Of a DNA stretch of 64,000 nt, positions 21,780 through 32,319 are shown piece after piece (the stretch's first letter is position 1; each line of letters opens with the position of its first letter). Source of the DNA: Manis javanica (taxonomy: Eukaryota; Chordata; Mammalia; Pholidota; Manidae). The stretch lies in NCBI RefSeq assembly GCF_040802235.1, contig NC_133170.1, positions 2,805,001 through 2,869,000 of the forward strand, read 5' to 3'. The notes under the pieces were generated by a model, which saw only the letters and a list, made by a program, of their open reading frames with translations, was not told the origin of the DNA and did no database searches. The position numbers and the translations under genes were made by a program.

Positions 21780-24090
21780 GAAGAGCAGCATTTGGGGTGA
21801 ACTTTCTCTGGTTAGATTTCAGAATACAAGCTGCCCCTGGACAGTGGAAGGGTAGGTGTGTGAGCTGGGCATGGAGCCCAGGAGACAGTGGTCACCCTCT
21901 CGATAGACCTGGATAGAGACAGAGGCTTGCCGAGGGGCAGAGAAGGGACTCAGCGGCGGGTGACACGGACGCACCCCGCCCCGGAATCAGGAGCCTGGAG
22001 GCGACTGAACCACGTGCCTCCGCAGGCGTGGCTCCCAGCCCAAGGCAAACACGCAGAAACAGCACCGCGGGCCAGCAGAAAGGCTTCGGGCTTCTGTATT
22101 TTGAAAGGCATTACTAAAAATGGCCAACCTTTCTTAAAATGACTTGCTCTTGAGTGATGTGATTTGCTCACCTAGAAAAACTACAACAGAGAGAAAAAAG
22201 GCTAAAATCAAATGTCCCCACTAAAGCCTTAAACAGCTTGGGCTTTACCTCCTTCAGAGGCTTCACGGAAAAATGGGTTCCTTTTTTCTCCCAGACAAGA
22301 TCAGTTGCCCCAAAGCTTTCTTCATATACGTTCCAACTTGGACAGAGAGTCAGACACCATCTGGGAAACTGCACTTGCCAAAGAGAGAAGGTTCCTTAAA
22401 AACGCCGTATAGTCACCTGAGAAGCCGCTCTCATCGCAGAAGTTGGGATGCCCTCAGTTTCCCTAACTGATGACACTTCAAGGATGTTTAAAGTTAGTTC
22501 TGCTCTGAGCAGCGCTCTTATAAAACAGTGTTCCTTTCAGACTTCTGAGGGTAAGAAGGACCTACAGTTGCATTTCCTTCTGAGCCCAGTGCAACAGACT
22601 CCTAGTAAAGGTGCCGTGGAGATTTCCTGCAAAGCAAGGGGCTGTGAAAAGGACCCGCGTTTCCTGCCACACGACCAGGACACAAATGAAAATGAAGAAC
22701 AAGATGATACACCTTGCGAACGTGTGTGCTGCCCTTCTTCACCAACACCATGGAAATCGCAGTGTTTCTTTTATCCTTCTAGACTTTCTTGAAATGACTA
22801 CGCAAATTCCCTCAATACATAGGCAGGAAAGCTCTTGGCAAGCTTTCTAGGGAGAAACAGGAAAACGGAGTTCAACTTTGAAATCACTTGACATGATTTA
22901 ATGGGAGCTGCAGATGGAGAAAATAGGAGCCGTTGGCCAAACCTTGGGGGACACTGTGGCAATGTAGACCCACATACCATAGGTGGCATCATTTCCAACC
23001 GTCATGGGTAGAAGCAAACAGGTTAGAGAGACGTGTTAGTAACAAGTACATACCTTCCAGGGGTAAGAACAGAGCCAGGGGATAAGCCAGCGTCTTGCCC
23101 AGAACATTCCCACAGAGGCTCTCTAAAGCCAGCTGCACAGCACGAGCCCAGGCCCAACTCTCTGAAATAGAGGGAGTTTCTCATATTCAACGAAACTCAC
23201 ACACCGGTCCTGAAAAGCTGACCCAAAAACTTCTCACACAATGAAACCCAGGACCTTAGCTACCTCCCAAATTGTGTTATAAATTTAAAATGGTCTCCTA
23301 GGAACTCCTTTTAACAGTTAGACCTGCTACAGAAATACCCTGCATACTGACTGTATGTGATCTATGAAAAAAAAAGAGCATAATTACTGCAATATCCCTG
23401 TGTCTTAGCAGAAGTCATGGCCGCAGAAAAAGATGACGTGTGGTGATGTCGGCCGCCACTGTCCGTGACCAGGACTCTGCCGACACACACTTCGTGCCTT
23501 CAGTCTGTTCCCGTTTTTATTTTACTATGGTTTGAATTGTAAAAGTTATGATTTGAAAGGGAACAGTTGATATGAAGCCCAACAGTATTTATCTTAACTG
23601 ATTTTAATCTTGTTCTTTCCACAGACTGCTCTCTCACAGTTAGAATGTTGAGTAATTGATTTCATGATCGATCTCAAATCTCTGATGAATGATCAATCAA
23701 TTGATTGAGTGATTTTATGTTGCAATTCACATTTAAATAAAGGGGGCAGAGGAAATTCCTCCTGAAAGTTAAAAAAAAAAGAGCCTTTCTTAAAGGAAGT
23801 TAAAAGTAAGACATGGAAGTGCTAAAATAATACATTTCCATCGTCTACTCCACTTTCACTCATGGCATTGCAAGGACTGGGGATAAGGGTGCATAAGGAC
23901 ATGAAAAATTATGTGGGTAAACAAAGAACCAAGAATTTGATAAAATGGGTTATTCCTATATTTGGAATATTCCTATATTCCTCTGCCAGTTCACCTGCCC
24001 GATATTTTTTCCTGTGGGTTTACATAAAGGCTTTTGTAGAGACAGCTGAGGTACACTGAAAGGAACTCTGACGCTAAGCAGAAATCCTTT
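21780..24090. other. Gene-free stretch
   Basis: Apparently unique sequence. The 16-bp perfect palindrome at 23693-23708 is described separately. The frame at 22448-22792 lacks splice context and resembles nothing I know. A poly-A tract sits near 23770-23780. Confidence 0.5.
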
Positions 24091-24094
24091 TCTA

Positions 24095-24250
24095 AAAAAC
24101 GTCTAAATTTGGTCACTGATTACCTGTGTGATCAAGCCAGAACCTCTCTAAGCCTCATGTGTAATATGGGTCAGTAATTCAAACTTCATGATGTTATGTT
24201 CAGGGTCAGTAAAATAATGCACATGAAAATGCTTGCTGAAGTACAAACTC
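24095..24250 (+). repeat. MIR SINE, sense
   Basis: TCACTGATTACCTGTGTGATCAAGCCAGAACCTCTCTAAGCCTCATGTGTAATATGGG matches MIR 'acttactagctgtgtgaccttgggcaag..acctctctgagcctcagtttcc..tgtaaaatggg'. The 3' part is decayed (ATGCACATGAAAATGCTT). Confidence 0.65.
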
Positions 24251-24449
24251 CTTGTGGCTGGATGTTAAATTCTAAATGAGGGTCCCGTTCAGGTGGGGGA
24301 AGCCTCGGTCAGAGCAGCTAATGCCTCCCTTCCTGCCGCCTAGTCTAGAGGGACTCTGAGCCTCTCAGAAAAGCGGGGGGCCCTGCAGGCTGCAGGGCTG
24401 GTGAATGGCAAGACTGAGTGAGAGCCAGGGCAGTGTCCCAGGGCTGTTT

Positions 24450-24690
24450 TATAAACCAGAAACATACCTGGCATTTCCTGGGTGCCATGCTCTTTGGAAG
24501 GCATTTTTCATATAATACCTTATTTACGCCTGACGGCAACCAGCTAAGGCGGAGGCACTGCCATGTAGTCAGCCTCAGTTTACAGTAGAGCAACTGAATC
24601 AAAGAGGAAAACAGGAAGAGATTCAAGCTCACGCAGCTCCACAAAACCAGAACCCAAACCCAAGCTCAGAGGCCCAAGAGTCCAGGTTCC
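24450..24690 (-). repeat. MIR SINE, antisense
   Basis: CATTTCCTGGGTGCCATGCTC, ATACCTTATTTACGCCTGACGGCAACC, GCCTCAGTTTACAGTAGAGCAACTG, GCTCACGCAGCTCCACAAAACCAGAACCCAAACCCA appear in the order of a reverse MIR, from its 3' tail to its tRNA-derived head. Confidence 0.65.
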
Positions 24691-25149
24691 AAATGCCACT
24701 CGTGTCCGCACCAGCGTAGAACAAAAAGGCCCCTGTGGGCTCCGTGCTCTGGTAGTGCTGAGAGGACCAGAGGGCCTGGGGTCTGAACAGAGAGCCCCAG
24801 GCTCTGGGTGTGGGGTCCCCCTTCCCAGAGGCAATGCGAAAGTCACCACCAGTGGTGACCAGGTTGAAGTCTGGAAGAAAAACACAGAGGGGGCAAGGAC
24901 AGAGTCTAATACCCAGGGACAGGACAGGACAGGATGAGACGTTTCACCGTGAGCAGATGCTCCCTCTGCTGCCAACAAGCACCACGCTGCACGGCCAGGT
25001 GGGAAGAGCCCCTGAGCCGGGCAGGAGGAACCACTGGGACAAGGCGCCGCTGGACCAGAGGGACTCTGGTAACTTTCATAGCAAAGTCAAGGCTTCCTTC
25101 CTCGAGCTTGGAGCCTGGAGACCAAGATCTGTTCATGGGGAGAAAATAA

Positions 25150-25465
25150 TCTGCAGGCTTGTATCTGCCCAAGGTCTTGTTCATGCTGTTCCCTCTGTCT
25201 GGAATGCTCTTCCCCAGATCCTTAGTCTTTTGCTCTGTTCAGGTGTCTGCTCAAATGTCACTTCCAGGGGGACCCCATGGCTCCCTGTGCCCTTACCCTG
25301 CTTTAATACACCAAGCACCAGCTGTAATCACTGCATTGATTGTCTTTCCTTCAGCTGGAATGTAACCTCTGTGAGCCTAAGGACTTTCTCTCCTTCACTG
25401 CTTTATTCTCAGTGCCTAAAACTGCACCTAGGGTACAGGAGACACTCAGGAATATTTAGCCACTG
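25150..25465 (+). repeat. L2 LINE 3' region, relatively complete
   Basis: Carries most landmarks of the L2 3' UTR in order: TCTTGTTCATGCTGTTCCCTCTGTCTGGAATGCTCTTCCCC, GTGTCTGCTCAAATGTCACTTCC, CTGCATTGATTGTCTTTCC, GTAACCTCTGTGAGCCTAAGGAC, and a decayed tail at GGAATATTTAGCC. The 218-aa plus frame that ends here is a by-product of the repeat. Confidence 0.8.
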
Positions 25466-25489
25466 AATGTGTTCTTATCAACTGCCGTG

Positions 25490-25765
25490 TGCACATAATT
25501 AGAATAACAGAGCTAAAAGGAAACTCGAAATTCAATCTGGTGGATCCCAAATGCTTCCCTTTAAACAGCAGAATGCATTCTTCAGAAACTAAGATACAAG
25601 CAGAAAAAGCCCTAGCCACTCTTCTGGTCCCTGGAGGTGGGGGCAGATGGTTTCCAGGAAGAATCGTAGAGAACTATTTGGAAAACGCTGATCTAGACCA
25701 ACTGCTTCATTTTTTAAGGGAGAAAGTTGAAGCCCAGAGAGGTCAGATAATTCTCTGAAAGTCAC
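25490..25765 (-). repeat. MIR-family SINE, antisense, split by a MER5-like insertion
   Basis: Left part TAACAGAGCTAAAAGGAAACTCGAAATTCAATCT and right part ATCTAGACCAACTGCTTCATTTTTTAAGGGAGAAAGTTGAAGCCCAGAGAGGTC join into one reverse MIR3-like element ('agagatcatctagtccaactccctcattttacagatgaggaaactgaggcccagagaggtc'). The break is filled by 25537-25690. The four bases ATCT occur on both sides of the insertion. Confidence 0.6.
25537..25690 (+). mobile_element. MER5-like hAT DNA transposon nested in a MIR
   Basis: CTGGTGGATCCCAAATGCTTCCC at the left resembles the MER5 start 'cagtggttctcaaactt'. A central TCTGGTCCCTGGAGGTGGGGGCAG resembles 'ttctgattcagtaggtctggggtggggcc', and GGAAAACGCTG ends it like 'gagaaccactg'. 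It is diverged, so the MER5 subfamily is open. Confidence 0.5.
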
Positions 25766-25999
25766 TAAGTCCAAATGTTCATTTTCATGAACTCTAAGTG
25801 ACCACCGTATTCACAAGTTACCTATTTTACACCAGGCAGAGTGAAAGACCTGCTCCCAGAAATGAGCCCCTTGCTTAGACTTGCCGCGATGCCCACTCTG
25901 CCTGCAGACTCCAAGCGTCATGGAATTTCTTGAATATTATAACTCCAGACTCTGGGTAAAGAGTTGCATTTCCAATTGTTTTTTTTAATTCTAATAACT

Positions 26000-28900
26000 A
26001 AAATTCGGCGAACAGAGAGAATGGCACGACGTGAGTTTCTCCTGCCTTCTTACCAGCGTTTCCTCATCAAGCCCTCACTCGCACACCCAGAACCGCAGCC
26101 TCGTGGCTCTTGCAGTCCGGTGATGCTCCCCCCACCCCCCGGGGCCTCCCCTCCTCTAAACAAAGTCATGCCACACATGTTCCACATCTGTCAGAATGCC
26201 CTCCAGCCACACACTTCAAACTACCTACACACACAACTCTGCCTGGATATGTGCACACGCTTCTCTCTCGCCCTCGCCCCCTCTCACACCCGGCCACTGG
26301 GCTCAGGCTGTAGGAGGCTTTCCTTCAAGTCTTTGGCACCCAAGCCTGCCCTCACTTGGTGTATCTGCCTCCTCCTACCTTCCTCCCCACCTTCCCCTGG
26401 TCCTCCCCCCGCCAACTCCCCCTCACCTCTCCCCCTGGCCCTCCAGGCTCTGCCCGGCCTGACTCATCTGCCACTTTACCCCATTCCACGGTTCCTACAG
26501 ATGGCGGGGGGAGTGGGACCATAGGCCATGAGTATCAAGTGATATATTATTATGGAAAATTCTTCTCTGAATGAAACTCAGCCATCTGGCAAAATGTGTA
26601 GCAAGGGGAAACCAGAGCGAGAAGGAAAAATCCATGAACAATTTGCTCATTCCAGGTTGGGAAGGAAGATAAAAAACAGACGTTGATCTAATCAGATGCA
26701 TCTGATTAACATGGAACAAAGTAGTCAACACGGAACAAAGCAGCACAACCTAGGTCAGGGAGGGAAATGCCATATTCCAGTCCTGGGGACACAGTATTTA
26801 AATTCAAGATCTGAAGTTAAGCTCTGCCAAGAGAAACTCGTGGGAGGCAACATTTTTAATGGCGTTAGTTGAAGACAAAATTTGCACCTCTGTCTGGTGT
26901 CATCGATAAATAACATTTGTTTGCTCTGATTGTCCTATGTGAAAATAAAAACTATGCTATGGAAGATTTTTCTTAAATTCCTTGCTAATTTTTTAAAAAT
27001 ATCTAATTGTCAAAATAGAAATTCTCTTAATATTTCTCCTTTGTGTCCATATTCTAAATGCTCTCTCTGATTTTTAAATAGTCCACTCATGTAACCTTAA
27101 ATCAGAACAAAAGGTTAAAGGATACGTTAGAATCATAATATACTCTTTCTCATAAAAAACTGTACATCCACCACAAGGAAGATTTTTCCACTTTATTTTC
27201 AACAGAGACAGAGTTCTGGCACAAAGCAGAGAAAGTATGTGCTTTATGGAAAACAGACAAAGATGACTTTCCCGTGACATGGCTCTATCCGGCAGAAAGT
27301 TATTTTCTAGTAAGACGAATGCAAGGCTGTGTATGTTTGAATAATAATCGTCTTTGAATTCATCACATCATAATTGGGATATGAATTCGCTCTGTCAAAA
27401 GTGGGAAAACGGAGTGGTGGTAATCGAAACAGCTTTCAAGGACCTTAGTCTCCCCAGGATGCAAATAAAATGATGACAATATGAGAATCTGAAACATCCT
27501 GATCAGGCCGAGGACGACTCCTTCCTGGCTCCTACCCACGGTATGCGTCCTGGAACACATCCCAGATGCAACGTTTAACCTGCCGGTGAGGACCAGGATC
27601 GTCCTGTTGGGCACACATTCCACGTGTTGGAACCTTCAAACTCGGACTGCCTTTCACAGCCCCATTCCCTTCCTGACTGTGGCTGCAGCAGGCCCTCCGT
27701 TACCTGTCGTCTTGTGCTCTGAACTCCCCACGCAGACACCACCAAGCTCCCCTCAACGAGGGAGTCTGTGACTATCAATAAAAAGAAGAAACCTCCCGTT
27801 TCCCAGCTTGATGATGAGGTATTGTTCACAGGTCGTGCCCTCCTCTCTCTCCCTCTCTGTCTGCTCCTTGGAGTAGCAGCAAATCCGACTGAAATACTGA
27901 CTCGGTACACGTGGAATAGTTAAGATTCTTTTGATTAGAAGCAACAAAAGAAAACCTCCTACTTGCTCAGGCAAGGGGAGTGCGGGAGATTTATCGTAAA
28001 GATACGGACGTGAGTCATGCACGCCGAGGACAGGAATGCGGCCAGGCCTACGGAAGGCTACAAGAGCAACGGGAAAGGGGCCAAGAATTTCCCTGCATCT
28101 CTGGAGAATCCTCTGCCTGGTCCTTCATAACTCGGTGCTGCTGGATATAAAATGGACAGCATAGCCCCCGAGGTAGAGGTGAGATTCCAGTCTTTCAGAA
28201 GGACTCACGGCTCCTCAGAATCCCACAGAGGGGGCTGAAGTTGGCCCAGGTGCACAGCCAGGACCTAACTCGCAGAGGCCCACTCAGAAGGGGTGCGTCC
28301 ACAGAGACGTGCAGGGCAGACACAAGCCTGACACCCCCAGGGGCCCGGACCAGGAACAGGAGGCCAGAGCTGGGGCGGGGGACGGTGCAAGAACCAGCAG
28401 TCCGCCAGCCATCAAAAGGAAGGTGCCCGTGACCATCAGGCCTTGAAGAGGTGTAAGCCTCGTGGGGTCCCAACATAATCAGAGAGATTAAATGTGTCAC
28501 TTGGGTGACCTACAAGAAAGCTCTTCCCTCCTCAGAAATCCCCCAGGAAAATGATCTTGCTGACTTGCAGTTTACATAGAGTAAGTCCTCTCAAACATTC
28601 TGGAAACTTCCATTCTGAGCTCTGGGTGGGAGCAGGGTGGGTGGCAGGGGTGTAGAGCAGAAGGAGAGCCTGAGACCCTGACAGATGTGGCCAGCGCTGG
28701 GCGTTCTGTGCCCCAGGCACCCAAGCAGGGGGGCCCCTCCGCCAGGCTGCCCCAGGAAAGGTGCTGCTGTCAGCAGAGCTGGCCCCACTGTGCCCGCTTC
28801 TCCGGCTGTGAAAGGGGGGGCCAGTGGAGGCGGGCCCTCCGTGAGGCAGCTGCCCCCACTTGGCATCTTCCAGACCCAGCACCTGGGGCCCTGGGCATGG

Positions 28901-29840
28901 TTAAAACCTGCGTGTCCGTGATACATCACCACAGCCACACGCCTCCTACGTGCAGACAGGATGTGGAGAAAATGAAGTGCCTTTGCAAAGGTCAAGGGGC
29001 ACAGTGTGCCACACCAGGCTGTCGCCTCCTATTAACACTACCTGAGAGGCCTTCTCAGGCTTAGGCCCAAAGGCTGATGTCCAGTTGGAAAAATGGGTTA
29101 ATCTTGTGGGTATTTTAAAGGACAAATGGCCTTAGAATGTCACTCGGGGCTAACATGACATCTAAAACTGCACACTTAATGTCTGTGGAGCATAGTTCTA
29201 TCCTAGAACGCTGGCATCTAAAATTAGAGCGATCGAACAAGAATCAGCAACCACAAACGAGAGTGAGAGCTTAGTTTGGGGCAGGTGTCCAGGCCTCCCA
29301 CGCAGACAGCAGCCCACTCCAGGACCCTGGGACGCCATGTGTCCCCTTCTCTCCATCAGTCCCAGCAGAACAGTCCTCCTCTCCGAGAGGGAGGAAGAGC
29401 CAGAACCTTCCCTCTCTGCCTCTCTTCTGCCCTCTTAGAAGCCCCCAGTGTGCAGAAGTGTCGTCAGAGAGAACAGGAGGGGAACGAGGGGCGACCGACG
29501 GGAACAGGGCCAGCGGGAGCCCATCTACCAGGAACGAGGGATGCTGCTGTCTTTCAGTCCCAGAGCAAAAAGTCCACAAATGACATTCCTAGTCCACGTG
29601 GTGATGAAAAACCTGCTTTAAAAGAATTTGTAAACTCTCTGTGAAGGAACATGAACTTCATGGGCTTCCTTGACTTCTTGCCAAAGATCTTTCCAAAGAC
29701 CCAAGGACCATTTTATCCCCGGCGAGAGCACCGGCCTGTTGAATGCCTGAGGATTTAGCTTCTGCCGTCCACACCCTTCTGGGGAACATCGGTGTCACTG
29801 AAATCCAAATGAGATCTTTATCTGAGAACCTCATAATTCT
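26000..29840. other. Gene-free stretch
   Basis: Includes a pyrimidine-rich, proline-coding-looking tract at 26060-26510 and several GC-richer patches (27570-27770, 28240-29050, 29270-29600). Frames up to 186 aa exist but none has splice context or recognisable domains. No CpG island and no confident repeat were seen. Confidence 0.45.
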
Positions 29841-29844
29841 TCCT

Positions 29845-30010
29845 TCCATCAGTCAGTCAGTCAGTTTTTCATTATCAAATTTCCCTATTATCTACTGTAT
29901 CCAAGGCACTGTACTAGATGCTGGGGTGTGACAGTGAATAAGACTCAGACACAACTCCTCAGGGGCTTCCACTGGGCAGAGAAAAAGCAGCGACAGGAAC
30001 AACATGCTGT
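29845..30010 (-). repeat. L2 LINE fragment, antisense
   Basis: Begins with a CAGT tetranucleotide run (29849-29865) in place of the usual 'attcattcattca'. It then reads TATCTACTGTATCCAAGGCACTGTACTAGATGCTGGGGTGTGACAGTGAATAAGACTCAGACACAACTCC, the reverse L2 'ctactatgtgccaggcactgtgctaggcactggggatacagcagtgaacaagacagac..'. Confidence 0.75.
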
Positions 30011-30279
30011 CTCCCTGCCTGGAATCCCCTCGGCACTTACAGACGGGCCTGTGAGTCCTGACTGACGTTCCCACCCGCTGTCCACAGTGAAATGGGAAAG
30101 ATGACATTTTCTGATCACGGAAGTACCAAATATCAAGGTAAAGTATCACCCAACATATAAGGAAAATCAAGCTGAAAAAGTAAATAAATGACAACCTGCA
30201 GAGAGAAAGGACAGGCTACCGGGGCTCCAAACAATGTAACACAAGTTCTTCACATGAAACGTATAAAAATGAGTAAGTT

Positions 30280-30495
30280 ATAGCAAATTTTGCCCAACAG
30301 CCTGAATGCCAGACAAGGTGGAGTACAAACCTGCCCCCCAAGACCATCGTTCGACCCTGCTACCCCCCCTTACTATAGAATCTCCCTTGTATTGATTTCA
30401 CAATATGTAAATGTGACAAATCAACACACTGCACACCTTAACCTTATACAATGTTGTATGTCAGTCATATCACAATAAAACTGGAGGAAAAAAGG
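30280..30495 (+). mobile_element. L1 LINE 3' UTR fragment
   Basis: TTGATTTCACAATATGTAAATGTGACAAATCAACACACTGCACACCTTAACCTTATACAATGTTGTATGTCAGTCATATCACAATAAAACTGG is a typical L1 3' terminus, followed by a purine-rich tail GAGGAAAAAAGGAAGG. It is severely 5'-truncated and contains no ORF2. Confidence 0.75.
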
Positions 30496-31324
30496 AAGGA
30501 AAACATATCTCCCTTGGCTGCTTGTCCACTGTAACAAAACCTAAGTACACGTACGCACCCAGATAGTTCATTCACGTGCTCACTCATTCAGCAGGACCCA
30601 CACAGGCTATGTAACATTTTACCAATGGAACAAAGTTACCATCACTTGCTCAAGAATCTCAGTCCAGATGAGAACACAGAGAAGAAAAAATCCTGTGGTA
30701 CGTCATCAGAGCCATGATGACATTGCACACTGACACGTGGTGGGACCACAGTGCCCAGAGAGCTCGATTCCTTCCCAGGGCAGAAGGGAAAGAAGAATGG
30801 CTTTGGGTGGAATACACGTTCACGTGGGGACCTGAAGGGCACGTGGGGCTTCTTAAAGAGATAGCAAAGCACGGGGCTCGAACGTTCTTTGCTGCATGAT
30901 CACCCGGTGCTTCGACGGCCTAGTCAGCGAGCGTGGCCGAGGTGGTCTGCCTGTGCACACAGCCTGCGCTGGGCAAGCATGACTCTGGGCTTTAAGAAAG
31001 GAGCGTTTTTCAGGAATGCGTTCATATTTGAGCCCTTTACCTCTTTGGAGAAGGTTTCTCAAAAGTATTATACATGCGAGTGCAAAATTATACATTTACT
31101 TCTGGCAATCACGAGTTTTTATGCCTATGCAACTGAAGATTTATCAATGTGTTTATTGTGTGGTTGCTTTTCTTAATCCCAAAATCAAGGGTGCTTTTAG
31201 TAAAAAGGGAAAGGGCAAGTTGGTCATTCCCCAGGGAGCCTGATATGCACAGACAATCCTTATCGCACAAAGAGGAGGAGATGATGTGATGACAATCTGG
31301 TAAGTCAAGCCACGTACATGACTC

Positions 31325-31600
31325 AGTGATAAGATTTATTTATTCAACAGAAGTCTTCCCAGTGGCAGACCTGGTACTAAATCACTGCAAAGACACAGCC
31401 ATCTCTCAGAGAGCACACCTTCCCGGGGGAAAGGCAGGCAGTAAACAGGTGTGAGACTTTAAAAGGAAATGAAAGTCGCAGCGAGTGTCCATAAGGCAAC
31501 ACAGAGGGTATTAGAGGCAGCTGCTTGTCTCTGGGGCAGAAATCTGCAGGGAGACCGAGATATGATACCTGAGCCACATGTTTCATTCGGGTTTCTATGC
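31325..31600 (-). repeat. L2 LINE fragment, antisense
   Basis: GATTTATTTATTCAACAGAAGTC, CAGTGGCAGACCTGGTACTAAATCACTGCAAAGACACAGCC, CTCAGAGAGCACACCTTCCCGGGGG, GGCAGTAAACAGG follow the reverse L2 order from its terminal tail inward. Confidence 0.65.
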
Positions 31601-31639
31601 GGATTAAATGGATGGCTCTAGGACAAAGGGGGAAGAATG

Positions 31640-31810
31640 GAATTTGGAACTGGACTCACAGAATCTGGGTTTGGCCGCGCTGGACATGTTCCTTCCTGCT
31701 CCTGGGCATCTGCTTCCTCTTCTGTAACTTGGCCATAATAATATCCACTGAGCTGAGCCACTGATGGAACTAAAAGGAGGAAAATAGAGTAACAGGTCGG
31801 ATACACGTTT
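31640..31810 (+). repeat. MIR SINE, sense
   Basis: GGAACTGGACTCACAGAATCTGGGTTTGGCC, CTCCTGGGCATCTGCTTCCTCTTCTGTAACTTGGCCATAATAATATCC matches MIR 'gactgcctgggttcgaatcc..gcctcagtttcctcatctgtaaaatggggataataatag'. Confidence 0.65.
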
Positions 31811-32119
31811 CTATATGAAGTCATCCTACCACCCAGCATCCTGGCAACAGAGGCGCCGCTTAGCAGCCCAGGTGAGGCAGCAGCCTCCGCAAGGGGACCA
31901 CCGGGGTCTGAATGAGGGCCGCCCACTGCAGGTCCAGGGCTCCTGAACACTGTTTATGCAGCCCGATACCCGCGCCCAGCAAACACTCGGCTCACTTGGT
32001 CTTCTTCTCTCCACTTTGGACAAATACCGTTTAGAAAACAGAAATCCTATTATCAGTTTATCCTAAGAAAATAATAGAGGAGCACGAGTGAGCTAAGCAG
32101 TGCTTATCATTTCTGAAGC

Positions 32120-32310
32120 ACATTTCTTTCTTTTTAATTTAATGTGAATGTCCAATGAATATACCATATAGCCATAAAATAGTGGTTGTAAAATAATATT
32201 AAGTGATACGGAGAAATGTTCATTATATATTAACTGAAAAGCAAGTTCCACTTGTCCAGTGTGATCAATTTCTATACTACATGTATGCCCAGGAAAAAAA
32301 AGACCAGAGA
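32120..32310 (+). mobile_element. Ancient L1M-type LINE 3' fragment
   Basis: ATACCATATAGCCATAAAATAGTGG, AATAATATTAAGTGATACGGAG, TTAACTGAAAAGCAAGTTCCACTTGTCCAGTGTGATC follows old L1 ('...atactatgcagccataaaaa..gttaagtgaaaaaagcaagttgcagaacagtatgtatagtatgatcc'). Confidence 0.65.
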
Positions 32311-32319
32311 GAACATTTT

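Noticed and set aside
24810-25466. 218-codon plus-strand open frame
   Set aside because: Its 3' half lies wholly within an L2 3' UTR and the 5' half has no recognised protein or splice sites.
25964-26524. 186-codon plus-strand frame rich in Pro, Ser and Leu
   Set aside because: Composition follows a pyrimidine-rich tract. Equivalent frames exist in all three plus frames, so it is not a coding signal.
27915-28160. Possible antisense LTR or DNA-transposon fragment
   Set aside because: The phrase around AGAAGCAACAAAAGAAAACC has a repeat-like feel, but I could not align it with any family in order.
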